Part shown: positions 11,092 through 23,400 of the stretch, piece after piece
How the letters are laid out: each line of letters starts with the position of its first letter
Position numbering within the stretch: the stretch's first letter is position 1
NCBI RefSeq assembly: GCF_035083965.1
Contig: NC_089736.1
Span: 6,203,501 to 6,267,500, forward strand
DNA length: 64,000 nucleotides
Direction: 5' to 3'
From: Branchiostoma lanceolatum
Taxonomy: Eukaryota > Chordata > Leptocardii > Amphioxiformes > Branchiostomatidae
Program-made: the position numbers and the translations under genes
Notes under the pieces: model-generated
The model's database searches: none
What the model was told of the DNA's origin: nothing
What the model saw: the letters and a program-made list of their open reading frames with translations, nothing else

Positions 11092-14000
11092 TTACTCTAT
11101 TCCATGAGCAAATATCATGACCAGTCCCGGTTCCAGGACCATGTCCGGCCCCATGTGCTGGTTCTCGCAGGCCATGACCACCACAGCCTGCTTCCCCGGG
11201 ATCCGTTTGGTCACGTAGTTTTCGTAACATCGGCGGTTCATCTGCCGCGTCTCTAGCGTGCTCAGCCCCCGCGGCCAGTTGCGTTCGTGAGCGTTCTCCA
11301 TGAGGACGTCGACGATACCCGCAGGACAACCACTGTAAATGTAATAAAAAAACTTGTTACATCCATGAAAATGGAGGCATTGCTCTGTGTGTGTGTGCGT
11401 TTGTCTGTCTGTGTTTCAGGATATTTGTGGTCAACTTGAGAACATCTGGTTGGATTGTGATGATATTTGGTACGTGGGTAGGTCTTGTTATTGACTGCAA
11501 TGTTTTGATAAAGGATATGCTGAAAAACATAATTTTAGGTAAAGGTAGGTAAAGGTCTCATAGCCTTTTTTAAGGCCATCCAACGCCTTTTACCTCTCCT
11601 CAACTGAAGTCGTGTAATGTGCCTTTCCCAAGGACGTCTAGCTGGGAATGCAAGGAATCAAGCTCCTGACATCTCTATCTCGAGACTGCTAGCCTAGCCA
11701 CTTGACCATTCAACAGCAATTTCAAAAATATGATGAAACACTCATAAAAGACTAAGGAGCACAAAGTTCTATCCTCATTCGACATAAAACTTCATCAGAA
11801 GTTGATACTACAAACTCACCTATCCAAGAGGGATCTTTTTATTACAGCTTGTAGCACAGCGTCGGGCGTAGAGATCATTCCTCCCCACCGCGTCACGCGG
11901 GCCGTCTGCAGCGACCGCACCCACCGTAACACCTGTAAATAACATGCTTCGTTTGTGGAAAATGTTGTATTGAAACTGCCTATCATCACACACTGTTCTT
12001 TGCAAGAAAGCAGACAAAGAGAACTTTAAGAAGACATGAGGTTGTGAGATGGAAGAATAAGGCAGCTACTAGAATTAGAGACTATTAGCCTGTTCATGGT
12101 TCTGAATGCACATGCGCGGCAAGATGCACAGTGGGCAATATGTCAAAGGTGAAGGCTTCAACTTGTAAACAGTTCTTGTTTAGACTATGCTTTATACATG
12201 TCCACACATGTTTTGTTTATGTCTCAGGGGCCCTCAACTTTGCATATTACCCACAATCTATCTTGCAGTGCATGCACAGTTGGAGCCATGTACTGGCTTA
12301 TTAGGAGTGTCAGTCTATTCACAACAGACATTTTCACGGATCACAGAACTATGGAATGCTGGGGGGTAAACAAAACATTACCATGACAATGCGCATACTG
12401 CGTACTGTGTCCAGTTTGTCTATGTCGTCATGGTAATGATTTGGCTTGCCCCCTACGTTACCCCGACTTCTTCCATTTTTTGCAACATTCCAAGGGATCC
12501 GTGAAATAGTCTGTGTCCTAATCTTAGTGATGTCCTTTATGGATTCAACTGTGTCTAATCTTACCAAAGTTCAGATAAAGATTGTCATTTTCATGGCTAT
12601 CTATTATTGCAAAAGTTAACTGATTTTCTTGAAATACGAACAAAATTTCAGACTTATAAGTCTTGCAATTGTATAATAAAGATCCAATTCCAATTCAAAA
12701 ACAAACACTGGCCGCAGGACATCACTAAGAAAGGTAGAAACAGTAACAAAGCGGTTAGGTACAGTAGTGCAGTTCTTCACCTCCTGGCTCAAGCACCTCC
12801 TACCAACAAGAGGCGGTACTGCACCCACCTCGTCAGACTCCATCTGGTCCTCGATAGCTCTGGTCAGGGGTTGGTTGGAGGCGCGGATGGCCCGCATGTA
12901 CTCCTTCAGCATCTGGATCTCTCTCTTCTGGTCCTGGATGGTCCTCTTCTGCTCCGCAAGCTCGCTTTGGAATTCACTGAGTTTGACTTGCTGCTGGGAC
13001 ACGACGGTTCGCAGCTCGCGTACGCAATTGTGCTCCTTTAACTCATCTTTTGGAATAACAAGGCTGGGGGGAGGTACAAAGGATGAACGTGTTGAGGAAC
13101 ATAACAATAATTTTGTTTGTCTTGCATAAAAGATAAACTGCCTTAAAGTATAACACACCAGTCTTGAACAGGTAGACAGATGAAAATAAACCAGTAGAAG
13201 CTGAACGCCGTAGAACTCTCAGCAGAAAAGGAGGGAATCAGTGTTTTACGTTGTAAACAAAATTGCATGAAATCATATTAAAGGCTGGTAAACTATCCTT
13301 CATATGAAAAATACCTTATACTTTAACCAAGCTTGAACAAGTTGAAGTACATGTACATCTTTTACACAAATGACAGGGATATAGGGTTCTTTGTTTGGCA
13401 GATCTAAGAATGTGACTTTTTATGTTGGGATTGGAACCCATGGTTAGGACTTACCCACAGCCCTGCTCACAGGACACAGGTCTCTTTGGGTTGTGTTCAC
13501 ACTCATCCAGGTGGGATGCAAGCTGGTCTAGTTTTACAACCTGAGATGGACATGATAGCAGTTAACACCTAAATTTTGAACAGTAACTAGACATTACATT
13601 CTATTCAGGAGCAGGTCGTAGAACACAGTATTTATCCACAATCCCTGTTTACAGTAGTACATGTAGGTTCGGGTATAAATTAGTGCATCACAGTACATGT
13701 ACTTGAAAAAGCCACAAAGATGCTTCTGTGCCCGTCAGCAAGGTGAAAAATGTGCCGAATGGTGGAGGAATATGTCACTTTTGACACTGTACGAGTTGGA
13801 TTACTGTGTTTGTGAAGTGTAAACGAACAAACAGACAAACTAACAGCTCTAAGCATTGTTACCTGTGAGCAGCCAAAGTTGGCATTGTCACACTTGATGT
13901 AGAGTCTGGAGAGCAGGTTGCGGAGGATGCGGGGGACGGGCTTCAGCTGCGACGGCGTGATCGTCTGGCGGTCTACCGGACACGTGTGCTGTCTCGACAG

Positions 14001-16290
14001 CCACTCCTGGGTTTCAACACACGGTGGAAGGGTTTCAAAACAAGGGAACAAGGGGGAAGTGTCCTTATACTTCCTCTGAAGAGGTGAAAACATCTTTGTT
14101 GGGAGGTAAAGAGAGAAGGTTGGATTCCAAGCAGCAAAAGGTCATTCTTAAACATTTCTTTACAAGGATGACATACAGCCAAAGCTGTTCAACTGACAAC
14201 CTGGCCAATGGGCGCATTGTCCTTATACTTTTTCTGCACAGGTCCGAAATTTTAATGTTGGCGATCATGTTAACAGACTTAAGAGGATGTTGGATTTTAA
14301 TCAACATAAAGTGAATTCAATAAATACCGTATTTCTTCTAATAAAGGACGCACCCCAAATAAAGTGCGCACGATTGGGGCTTCACCGCAACCCCAATCAC
14401 GCCAGCTGAGATACTTCACTGAAAAACCTTAATAAAGTGCGCACCCCCGATCTAACGCCGTCGCTCGGCGCTTGTCTCCAAGATGTGACCACGCCCCGGT
14501 ATTCGGCACGCTATGAAGTCCTGGTGTTTTTCTTAATCGTTCCATTTTCAAGGAATTTTCGGGAAAACATTACCATTATTTGGGGTCAACACTTAACCCT
14601 CTACTCCGCTCAAATTTTGAGTAAAAAGTTTTGAAGTTTAAACGTCACGCTGAGAACCTCGCGCCAGGATATCTGACAAACTTCCTTGATATTGAAGGAC
14701 CAGACGACGATCCGCTTGATTTCTACCGGGCTAGTCAATGACAAACGTGTAAAACGCATTTTGAGATAAAATAAAAGTTCGTCTCTCGGCATTTATGCCG
14801 CAAAATACAGCGTTGCATTGACAAATCACTTCATTTCGCCGATCGCCCGCCGCCATATTGTTTAAATTCTGCTGCCCCAAGATGCATTTCGCGTGTTACA
14901 TAATCGTCATCACATGATCGCATTACGCGTCTCTGATTGGTTGTTGCTGCAGCTAAAGGCGGGAATTTTGCAGACGAAGTGCATCATGGGGCAGCAGAAT
15001 CGCAGTCCAAGTTTTTTCTTTGTCTGAAATGTTACACATGAAAACGCAATAAAAACGCGGTTTTATCGACTACATAGCAACATTATGGTGAAGAAAATGC
15101 AAAACCAAAAGATGTTTTCGGGAAAGCATACATCTATTTGCGGATTGATGGTGGCTTTTGCGTAATTTTAGCGATCAATGAACCTGGAAGTGTGCCGAAA
15201 GCGGCGTGGGGTTTCGCGTTTTATCCGTCAAAACAAAAACAAAACTCCCGCTGAAGCGAACTCTGGAACATTTCAGATTCTAGCTATTACGTTTTTGATA
15301 AATATCATCTACAGATACGCACGATGTGCCCATATTTGCAGCCGTGTGGGTGGTTAGGAAATTATTGACGTCGCAAGCGGCGTGGGGTACGAAATTATGG
15401 CCGGCCCGACACACTGAAATAGTCGCGCGGTTGAAAACACCCAGCGTTATTTGGTGTCTCATAATTTGATATTCAATATCGCAAAATCAATTATTTTTAT
15501 ATCTAGAATACCTTTTCAAAAATATACGTATGATCAAGGAGGTTATATAACCTCCTTGGTATGATGTAGCATCGTTATCTTGTAAACATAAGAACATGAA
15601 TAAGAACAGAACATGCATAAATTATCGTTGCGTGTCGGCGAAGTGACGGGGCTAGCCTGCTGGGGTAATAATCGGTGACTTCCTGACTTACGTTGCGACT
15701 TTTCTCGAGAGAAAACCTAAATAAAGTGCGCACCCCGACTTTGGCTTTGACCTGAAGCCTCATCTTGAAGGTTGAAATGTCAAAAAAGTGCGTCCTTTAT
15801 TAGAAGAAATACGGTAATTCATTGTCTACATATCTTTCTTTTTAAGAAATGAGTGAATTTTCGGGAACAGGTTTTCTGCGCGTGAAAAATTTGCGCGTGA
15901 AAAAATAAATTTCTTTAACATGTGTCAGAAAATGTGCAGTATAATTTTCTTAGACAGGAAAATGTGATCCCATGACACAATTTTTCATCTGACACCTGAA
16001 TTTATGCGCAAATTTCCCACGCGCACAAAACCCCAACCCGAATTTTCAACATACTGCATCTTTAATTTTCCTCCTGAGAATGTCACAAAGTGGGCCTTTA
16101 ATTGAGTAAGGGCTAGGCTTAAATTTCACAAAGTGGGCCTTTAACACATGTGACTGACCTGTATGCATGCTGTACAGAAGGCGTGTTCACATTGCGGCGC
16201 CTGCACCGGCTCTTCCAACACACCTCCACAGATGGGACACAGCAACTCCTCGTCTACATTCCCTTCAAACCTGTTCACATCGTAACCCAT
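11092..16290 (-). CDS. RNF41: E3 ubiquitin-protein ligase NRDP1 (RNF41)
   Basis: There are six coding exons on the minus strand: 16290-16159, 14006-13863, 13540-13455, 13063-12829, 11932-11820 and 11332-11092. They total 951 nt and 316 aa (human NRDP1 is 317). The RING finger shows the family's C3HC3D set at the usual positions: C18, C21, C34, H36, C39, C42, C53, D56. A TRAF-like zinc-finger region (CDNANFGCS, CEHNPKRPVSC) follows, then a coiled coil (roughly 125-180), then the C-terminal substrate-binding domain (TRWGGMISTPDAVLQ; AHERNWPRGLSTLETRQMN; KQAVVVMACENQHMG; MIFAHGIE). In vertebrates NRDP1 ubiquitinates ErbB3/ErbB4, parkin, BRUCE and MyD88. The start GCCATGG sits just after a splice acceptor, so at least one upstream non-coding exon is expected. 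Introns carry a SINE, a MITE and a 1.49-kb DNA element. Confidence 0.96.
11385..11530 (+). repeat. Dispersed repeat, possibly a LINE fragment, in RNF41 intron
   Basis: The phrase run TCAGGATATTTGTGGTCAAC ... GATGATATTTGGTACGTGGGTAGGTCTTG matches 27400-27520 on the opposite strand. The class is not certain: it resembles the 3' ends of non-LTR elements but carries no coding region here. Confidence 0.45.
11545..11712 (-). repeat. tRNA-derived SINE copy in RNF41 intron 5
   Basis: On the minus strand it shows the tRNA-like head, then CCTTGGGAAAGGCACATTACACG, matching the other SINE copies in the window. It lies between RNF41 exons 5 and 6. Confidence 0.6.
12083..12306. mobile_element. MITE of the GCGCATGCGC family (copy 1)
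   Basis: The ends read TAGCCTGTTCATGGTTCTGAATGCACATGCGC and, reversed, TAAGCCAGTACATGGCTCC. The interior has GGGGCCCTCAACTTTG and CTTGTAAACAGTTCTTGT, shared with 36568-36790 and 44430-44640. It lies in the RNF41 intron between exons 4 and 5. Confidence 0.6.
14327..15814. mobile_element. 1.49-kb non-autonomous DNA element with TA target, in RNF41 intron 1
   Basis: It begins CCGTATTTCTTCTAATAAAG and ends with the exact complement CTTTATTAGAAGAAATACGG, flanked by TA on both sides. Inside, AATAAAGTGCGCACCCC-type subterminal repeats occur near both ends. No transposase-like open frame is present. The TA target suggests a Tc1/mariner/pogo-type or similar cut-and-paste family, but I cannot name it. 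It includes a perfect 24-bp palindrome (CAAGGAGGTTAT/ATAACCTCCTTG) at 15535-15558. Confidence 0.75.
15853..16052. repeat. Imperfect palindromic element in RNF41 intron 1
   Basis: Arms at about 15853-15900 (AATTTTCGGGAACAGGTTTT..GCGCGTG) and 16000-16050 (complement AATTCGGGTTGGGGTTTT..GCGCGTG) pair imperfectly around a centre near 15950. A 19-base direct repeat (TCACAAAGTGGGCCTTTAA) follows at about 16083 and 16127. The class is unknown. Confidence 0.5.
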
Positions 16291-16369
16291 GGCTCACCTG
16301 GAGTAGGAAACAACAACATTAGTGCTTTAATATGGAACACACGAGGCGAGTATACGTAGTACAGTCTCC

Positions 16370-16445
16370 TAGCTTCCCGGAATCGAACCATGGCCCGCCA
16401 GCGCACAAACCCAATGCCCTTACCACAAGGCTAATAGGTCTGGAC
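16370..16445 (-). repeat. Degenerate tRNA-like SINE head
   Basis: On the minus strand it reads as a tRNA-like segment with B-box-like GGTTCGATTCC. No body follows and the acceptor stem does not pair, so it is a SINE remnant rather than a tRNA. Confidence 0.5.
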
Positions 16446-16496
16446 CAGTTAGACTGGACAGTAAGTGTTGCTTGAATCAAACTGTTAGGAAGTAGT

Positions 16497-16760
16497 ATGG
16501 CCGTGTGGTTATATAATGAGCTATAGGGTCATTGACTTAGGATCTAAAGGTTCTGGTTTTGAATCCCTTGCAGATACTAATTCAATGTTGTGCGACTTGT
16601 GCCCTTAAAAAAAGACACCTAATGCCTACTATAGTTCCTCACTCTACTCAGGTGAAAATAAGAACCAGCATCGGTTACAGACATCCTCTTGTATGGGACA
16701 ATGCAAGAATGCAAATGAAGCTATGCCAGTTCAGAAAGTACTAAGTGGTAACCCAGATAC
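16497..16760 (+). repeat. tRNA-derived SINE copy
   Basis: It shares the head (TTAGGATCTAAAGGTTCTGGTTTTGAATCC) and body (CAATGTTGTGCGACTTGTGCC ... CTCAGGTGAAAATAAG) with the SINE at 1-385. It lies upstream of the RNF41 coding start, probably in a 5' intron. Confidence 0.6.
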
Positions 16761-19084
16761 AGACCCAGTGGTTTAGAGCTTACACCAGCTAGACTACAAG
16801 AATGGATTATGTCAGCATTTCAGAAAATGAGAAACAGTTCATCATCATCTAGTTAACAGTTAACAAGAAATTACAAAACATATACAGGCATAAGGTTAGA
16901 TACATTTACTGATTAGGTGTTATAATTCAATGTGACTATTTTTGTCTTCTCTAGTCTTGCATCAATACATGGCTGAAATACTGCAGATTCAATCAATGAT
17001 GTATTTTGTACCTTATAAATACTATCTTGAGTTGTAGCTTGTCTCTGCATGATTCATTTCTGACCTTGCTTCATCCTGTTTTTGTACACCTCCTAATTAG
17101 ATTTCTAATTATATCACTGCCATTCAGATTGGTACAAGGTTAATACCTATGTACCTGGAATACATAATTGTGTGTCATTATATACATATCTAATTAAGTC
17201 AAGGTAGCCTCAATCCAAGGACATGTTGTATACATGTATGTACCTTTCACAGGAAATTATAATATACAATACTTAAGCATTGTCAAATTTGGGAAACAGT
17301 TTTGTGCTTTTGGAAGACCCTGGCTTGAAATCAATCGAGACCTATATATGGCCTCCGTCTGTCAATATTGAACATGGTAAAATCCTAATTCACATCAGCC
17401 CTACAGCATCGGCTATGGCTAAACAACCCTGTTTGAGAATGACAGTCTCTGTCACATAGGACACATATGTAAGCTGACTTAGATCTGTTGCTTTTTTGTG
17501 GATCTCCTTTTCTTCTGCACTGCACATCAGTCTATATAGCTTTTCCTGACCACATTATATAGAATCAATGATAAATCAGTTATAGTTATAGTCAACTGTA
17601 CAGTATGTGACAAAGATAACTTATCAGTGTTTACAAATAACTTACCAGTAACTGGCAACTGTAACTGTACAATCCAAAGAAAATGTTGAAGAGCAAATTC
17701 CAATCTTCACTTTTCACACATACATGTACTTTAAATGGCAGACTGAAGAAAAACAATGGCACAATTGCCCCTACACAGCATATGACCTCAACGATGTTAG
17801 AATCCTGTTTTCTGTTCAAATAAGGGCAGCTGGCAGGTTACATGTGTGGTTTCCTGTGCCCTTTCCCCTCACCAGAGAATGAGTCCAGTCTTTCCTGTTC
17901 ATGTTTTGCTTTAACTCGACCTAGTGAGATTAGAAGAGATCATGCCATCGTTCAACAGAAGCTGCTTCCTTTCTAACCTTCCTGGTATGACTCACAGTAC
18001 CGTGGGATGGACCAAAATGTGGGGAGGGGGGCTATAGTATTGATAAGTCCACACTAAAAGAGGAAATGTTCCTGGTTGATTTTTGTTCACGGTTTTTGAG
18101 GTGACCGCTTCAGTGCGACCTTAAAACCTTGGTGAAATTTTTTGTTTTGTCTACTGCCCACCAATCCTCGTTTCAACTGTAAACTTAAAACCACCATGAA
18201 CACTCCATTTTCTCCCTACTTATTACATACAAATGTATATGGATTACGTTCTCTGGACATCCCATCGTAAAATCTCAGCTTGAACTTAAGTTGAACTGGG
18301 AACATGCTGATTTTCCAATAGCATCATGATACTGTAAATCTTGAAATGTTTTCCAGCTTTCATGGTGACCTCATACCGTGAAATCTTGACACTGCGAATA
18401 TGTGCTTTTTCTTCCAACTGTATTACCATCATCATTTCAACCGTGAATTTAAAACGCAGCAAAAACCTTCTTTTCCCTCCTATGGTGAAATGAAATCACT
18501 GCAAAAATAAAGGTGTCTACAGTACAATCTTTTACTCTACCTACAGCTATATATGCTTTAAGGCTGGAACTTTTGGTTAGATCCAACCTCATTCTAATAA
18601 CCACATATAACATTAGAACAGATATCCTTTGTGTTACCCATGGACCCAAATACTAGATAACACAACAGATACATTTTTTTTCAGCAAGGATAACTTCTTA
18701 TGCTTAGTCTAAATCTTTCAAATAACACATAAACAGGACACTGCGCAGACAGTTGGACCAGTGTATAACAACTGACGTTAGGCACCTGTTACCGGAAGTG
18801 CATATGCAGAAGCTCAGAGCTTGACAAACAAAGATATGGGGTCATGTACAGGTTAAATGCTGGAAACATTTATCAAATCTGTAGACACTACAGACTGATG
18901 TTGTTATGTCTGTGGGAGGGATGATCTGTAAACAGATTATTCAAAACTTCCGAACCAATTCTCATGATTTTGTGAATCCTCAAGGTTTTGTCAAATCAAG
19001 GTATGAAGCACTTCTCAAGTGCAGGGAAAAATTCAAAACAATGATTTACGTCTAACATTTCAAGGCTGTGGATTGTATAACTAT
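16761..19084. other. Non-coding stretch upstream of RNF41 coding exons
   Basis: No exon was found. Bases 18060-18530 contain a dispersed repeat with phrases such as GTGAAATCTTGACACTGCGAATATGTGC and CACTGCAAAAATAAAGG. Its relatives are in the KLHL intron (26360-26530) and near 9500 and 1505. The region is likely a long 5' intron of RNF41. Confidence 0.4.
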
Positions 19085-19980
19085 AAAAAAAATTATGCAA
19101 ACGAGGCCCTCATTAGCATAATTTATGGCCAGGTTTTATTACCCTTCCTAATGGTACCTACATCTCAAATATGACATCCGTAGCTTTCACGGTAAGGGAA
19201 ATACAAGTTTATGCCTAAATTATGCAAATGATGTCCACATTAGCATAATTTATGGCCAGGTGTATTCGCCTTTCCTAAAGGTACCTACAACTCAAATATG
19301 ACATCCATAGCTTTTACGGTAAGGAAAATTCAAGTTTATGCATAAATTATGCAAATGAGGTCCTCATCAGCATAATTTATGGCCAGATTTCCTGACCTTT
19401 CCTAATGGTACCAACATCTCAAATATGACATCTGCAGCTTTTACGGTAAGGGAAATAGAAGTTTATGCATAAATTATGCAAATTAGGTCCTTATTATCAT
19501 AATCTATGTCCAGGTGCATTCACCTTTCCCAAAGGTACCTACATCTTAAAGATGACATCCGCAGCTTTTACGGGAAGGGAAATATAAGTTTATGCATAAA
19601 TTATGCAAATGAGGTCCTCATTAGCATAATTCATGGCCAGGTGTGTTCACCTTTCCTGAAGGTACCTACATCTCAATTATGACATCTGCACCTTTTACGG
19701 TAAGGGAAATACATGTTTTCCATACATTATGCAAATGAGGTCCTCATTAGCATAATTTATGTCCAGGTGCATTCACCTTTCCTAAAGGTACCTACATTTC
19801 AAAGATGACATCCGCAGCTTTTACGGTAGGGAAATACAAGTTTATGCATAGATTATGCAAATAAGGTACTCATTAGCATAATTTATTGCCAGGTGTATTC
19901 ACCTTTCCTATAGGTACCTACATCTCAAATATAACATCCGTACATTGTAACATAAGGTACATATAACTTTCTGCAATACC
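19085..19980. repeat. 127-bp tandem satellite with an octamer motif per unit
   Basis: About seven units have a period of 125-129 bases. The ATGCAA core recurs at 19095, 19222, 19349, 19478, 19603, 19729 and 19855; six of the seven are the full ATGCAAAT octamer. Each unit also holds an interrupted inverted repeat (ATTATGCAAATGAGG against CCTCATTAGCATAAT), AAAGGTACCTACATCTCAAA and TTTTACGGTAAGGGAAAT. Units differ at a modest number of positions, so the array is not brand-new. Related inverted AAATGAGG/CCTCATTTGCAT blocks are at about 39970-40250. Confidence 0.85.
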
Positions 19981-20021
19981 ATTAGTAGAGCTGCCACCGC
20001 ACATCTACTTGGTTTTTGGCA

Positions 20022-20064
20022 GAAGAAGAAGAAAGAAGAAGAAGAAGAAGAAGAAGAAGAAGAA
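20022..20064 (+). repeat. (GAA)n microsatellite
   Basis: About fourteen GAA units with one interruption directly follow the satellite and a short hairpin (GCTGCC...GGCAG-like). Confidence 0.85.
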
Positions 20065-21249
20065 CAGGCAAGCAAAAACAATATATCCCCCTTCCCACTG
20101 GAAGGGGAATATAACTATTGTATTTGAGAGCAAACATCTCTGTTTTTAAAGACAGAAGTAGAACCTAGTGATTTTTTTGACAATGAAAATGTTAAAGAGT
20201 CAAAGACCAGTTTAAACTCTTAAGTACTGAAAGAACAAAAGCATGACAGCCTCATACATGTACACTATAAGTACAATCAGGCTACAATTACCCAAACATC
20301 AATATTATCAGAAACAACAAAGCTGAAATAAATCTGATACCTGGCATGACAAAGTAAAGGTACACTTGCCTCCTAATGTCAGGTCTATTTGATTACAGCA
20401 GGTCTATTTGATCACAGCCAGTCTCCACCCTTTCCTTTCATTTATAAAGACCACACCTGTGTTTGCAAAGCTACAGACATTATCACACGACCACACAAGT
20501 TCAAAGGGTCCAAAGTACAGTAAATGAAAACAGTCTTGCCAAATTACACAGTTTGACTTGGCATTGACGATATTAGAATGTAACAAAAAATATCTACGTA
20601 ACTCTAACATTGCCCCACCCATATCTTTTTCAAAAAAGGTTTACCAGTTTTATTCTGTCACTGTGCTCAAAACGATTACACATCCTTGGGTAACTAGATT
20701 TTCTTTCAAGTGATCAGTCTGTGAAAAAAGTAACATGACCAAAAGACACTCAAGGTTTTGGATGAATCCAGAAGCACCCTTGCCTGATATACACACAGAT
20801 TACAACGGATCACAGCCTGGTCTATCATAGGATTAGGCTAACACCATAACTCATAGTCATAGTTAAGTAGTGCTTACAAGCTTGTGTCTGTGAAAGAATT
20901 CAGTGGTAACATTTGATCATCACAGACTGCAATGCCAAGCAGTATTACTACTAGTACAGGACTGTACTAACATTTATCCGATGACACTCTCTTGGCTCAC
21001 ATGCGCACAGATCAGTATTTGTGTTATGAGATGAATCCTTTGATGCTGACCTCAGATATATTCGGATTAAGTAAACACATGGCAGGATCTAGGCTTAGAT
21101 CCAACATAAGCATGAGTTGTATTCTATCTGGCTCTAATGATTTATATAGTTTCTGTCTGTGCAGAAATATTCATAATATTTGTTATACAACATGAGGCTA
21201 TAATGCATTATTTGTAGTAATTTTGCAGAAAGAAGACTTTAAAAGTAGC
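20065..21249. other. Non-coding stretch, nothing recognised
   Basis: This is AT-rich and no exon or known repeat was identified. It is probably still within the long 5' part of RNF41. Confidence 0.35.
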
Positions 21250-21448
21250 TTAACCTTCTCCCTGCTGCCTAAGTCTGTAACCAGTAGAGAATGTGGTACT
21301 AGTACCAAATAGCTACTTCAGTGTGCTACAAGTTAACAGCTACTGAGTTAGCTGATTGTGCAGTGACTTTCCCCTTAGCACACTGAAGTAGCATTTGGGC
21401 ACCCAATTCTACATTGGTTATGAGCTTAGGCAGCAGTGAGAAGGTTAA
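21250..21448. mobile_element. TTAA-flanked MITE (piggyBac-like)
   Basis: TTAA at 21250-21253 and 21445-21448 bounds a 191-bp element. Its ends read CCTTCTCCCTGCTGCCTAAG and, reversed, CCTTCTCACTGCTGCCTAAG. The inverted repeat continues inward with gaps (CAGTGTGCTA against TAGCACACTG). TTAA is the known target of piggyBac transposons. There is no open frame, so it is non-autonomous. Confidence 0.75.
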
Positions 21449-23270
21449 TTGATCAGCTGTTTACAAGCACAGCAGCCAGCTGTTGATACTGAAGTGTTTT
21501 TGTGAAAAAGTGTGCTTATGCATTTGATGATAAAGCCTTCCTCAGTGAAAAGGAAACCTTGAAGATGTTAAGCTTACTGAGGACCTTTTCTTCAAATCAA
21601 GAGGACTTCCAATCTCTTCATGACAGTATATATTATATAGACACTATCCAAAATGTGCCCTTTTAAACACTGACAGCTTTATGAATGGCTGTGAACATCA
21701 CTTTTAAAATATTCATGCCGGGATCTGACTTACTTGGGTGGTCCCAATTTCAAGGGCATGGGGAGGATGAGATTTGTTTTGTTTTGTTTCATGTGAGAAA
21801 TACAGAGAATTTTCTGAGACTGATAAATCCTAAGTCTATAATCTTTTGGTCAAAAATGGAGTGAATTATGAATAGTGTATTGAAGTGGTTGTTGCATCAT
21901 ACATAGATTGAGCTTTAGATTTAGTGTAACATGAGATTTGATTTATCTTTACATGTACATGTACATTTACACATACATTTATGACAGTTTGAAAGAAATT
22001 TGTCACTATCCCAGCTGAAAGTGTAGGCTTGTGTGCTTGAATTTAGCTTGAGGCATGATGTTATGAATGGAATCCGACAGGCATTATGTAAGGTGCCATC
22101 TAACAAGAATGATCTATATCTACATTGTTCATGTTGAACTGGTGTATGTCTAGGCAGAATCGCCAATTCAGAGATCGCAATCAAAATGCTAAGAATGTGT
22201 CAGGACTCAGGATAGTCTCTCATTTATGAGTCCTGAGTTTCAAATCAGTCCATTGATCTAAAGTGACATGCAAGGACAAATTTACTCTCTGATCAGGATC
22301 TCTCCCAGTAGAAATAGAATCGCTGATTGTACTGGAAGAGATCCCAATCTCAGTCGACAGAGACTCAGATCACAATCTCTACAGCGATTCTGCCAGATTG
22401 ACATCTCTACCCTACATAAGGTTTGCAGGCACACATCGGTGGTTAGTTTTACAATATCAAACAACCTTTCACACCTAGCATTTGAGTATCTAACTCGAAG
22501 CATTTTTTCAATCTATCTAGTAGTACAAATGCCCCAATCCCAATCCTGATGATGAATTTCACTCTACGATGTTCTAAAATACATCAACTTTCTAATTTGA
22601 ATTGTAAGTGACTTGAAACAGTATCAATTGTACTAAAAATACATCAGCAATATAACATCATTTCCTTCAAAATAAGAGTTGTGAAAATATCACTACTTCC
22701 TGTCAAAAGTGACTAAGACTTTAGGTCTACGAGCTCCAACTTCCAAGAATAGTTTCCTGTCTTGGTTTTCCCAAGAAGGTGAGGCTTGACATCACAGTCG
22801 TTCTGGCAATTAAAAAGTCTATAACACCATCTTTCTTGTTTGGAGTATTTGTCTTAAGATGCTAACCAATACTTAAGGTTTTGATAACTGGGAAAACCTC
22901 CACAAGGGCATTGGTACATGAAAAGAGACTACCAAGAAAACTAACCCCAAAACTAAGATAACGTTACCCTACAAAAAAGAAAAGACTCTTAAGTAGCTGG
23001 GAAGTTCCTTAAACATTTCCTTGAGTTTCTCCGTAGCTGAATGACCACTCTCACTTTCCTGACTGTTTTTCATAACCCCATACCCTAAAGGCAGACCGTC
23101 TGATCCCGAAAACCCAACGGTCAAAAATTCCTTCACACAAATTTTACGCTTTCCACAAGAATTTCACACTTCTTGTGGACCTTACACAATTTCTTAAGAA
23201 GTTGGAGGTATGGTTAAGGAAACCTGACTCAGTTTAAGGACAAATAAAGCTGACTTACCTCAAAATTCGA
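21449..23270. other. Non-coding stretch with small inverted repeats
   Basis: Short self-complementary phrases occur, for example AGGACTCA...TGAGTCCT near 22202-22235 and GATCTCT/AGAGATC near 22296-22350. No exon was found. Confidence 0.35.
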
Positions 23271-23400
23271 CCATTTCTTGAGCCCAAACTTTCACTATCG
23301 TCCAGTTTTCTGAAATCAAGGATGACCAATAAAGTGCGCATGCGTAGATAGATTCACCGGATGTTTTGGCGGGTAATCCACGAATAAGTTTAGGGGTGAA
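23271..23400 (-). promoter_or_regulatory. Candidate RNF41 first (non-coding) exon and CpG-type promoter
   Basis: On the minus strand a strong donor (GAG|GTAAGTCAGC) ends a possible exon at about 23273. Just upstream lie an NRF1-like TGCGCATGCG (23335-23344) and, on the plus strand, a CCAAT box (23326-23330). RNF41 needs a 5' exon because its start codon follows a splice acceptor. The KLHL start codon lies about 600 bases away on the plus strand, so this could be a shared divergent promoter. There is no direct proof of transcription. Confidence 0.35.

Noticed and set aside
12607-13129. Plus-strand frames of 120-144 codons
   Set aside because: They are antisense to RNF41 exon 4 (coiled-coil region).
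19085-19980. CRISPR-like array
   Set aside because: The period is 127 bases with similarity across the whole unit and no repeat-spacer pattern; it is a eukaryotic satellite.
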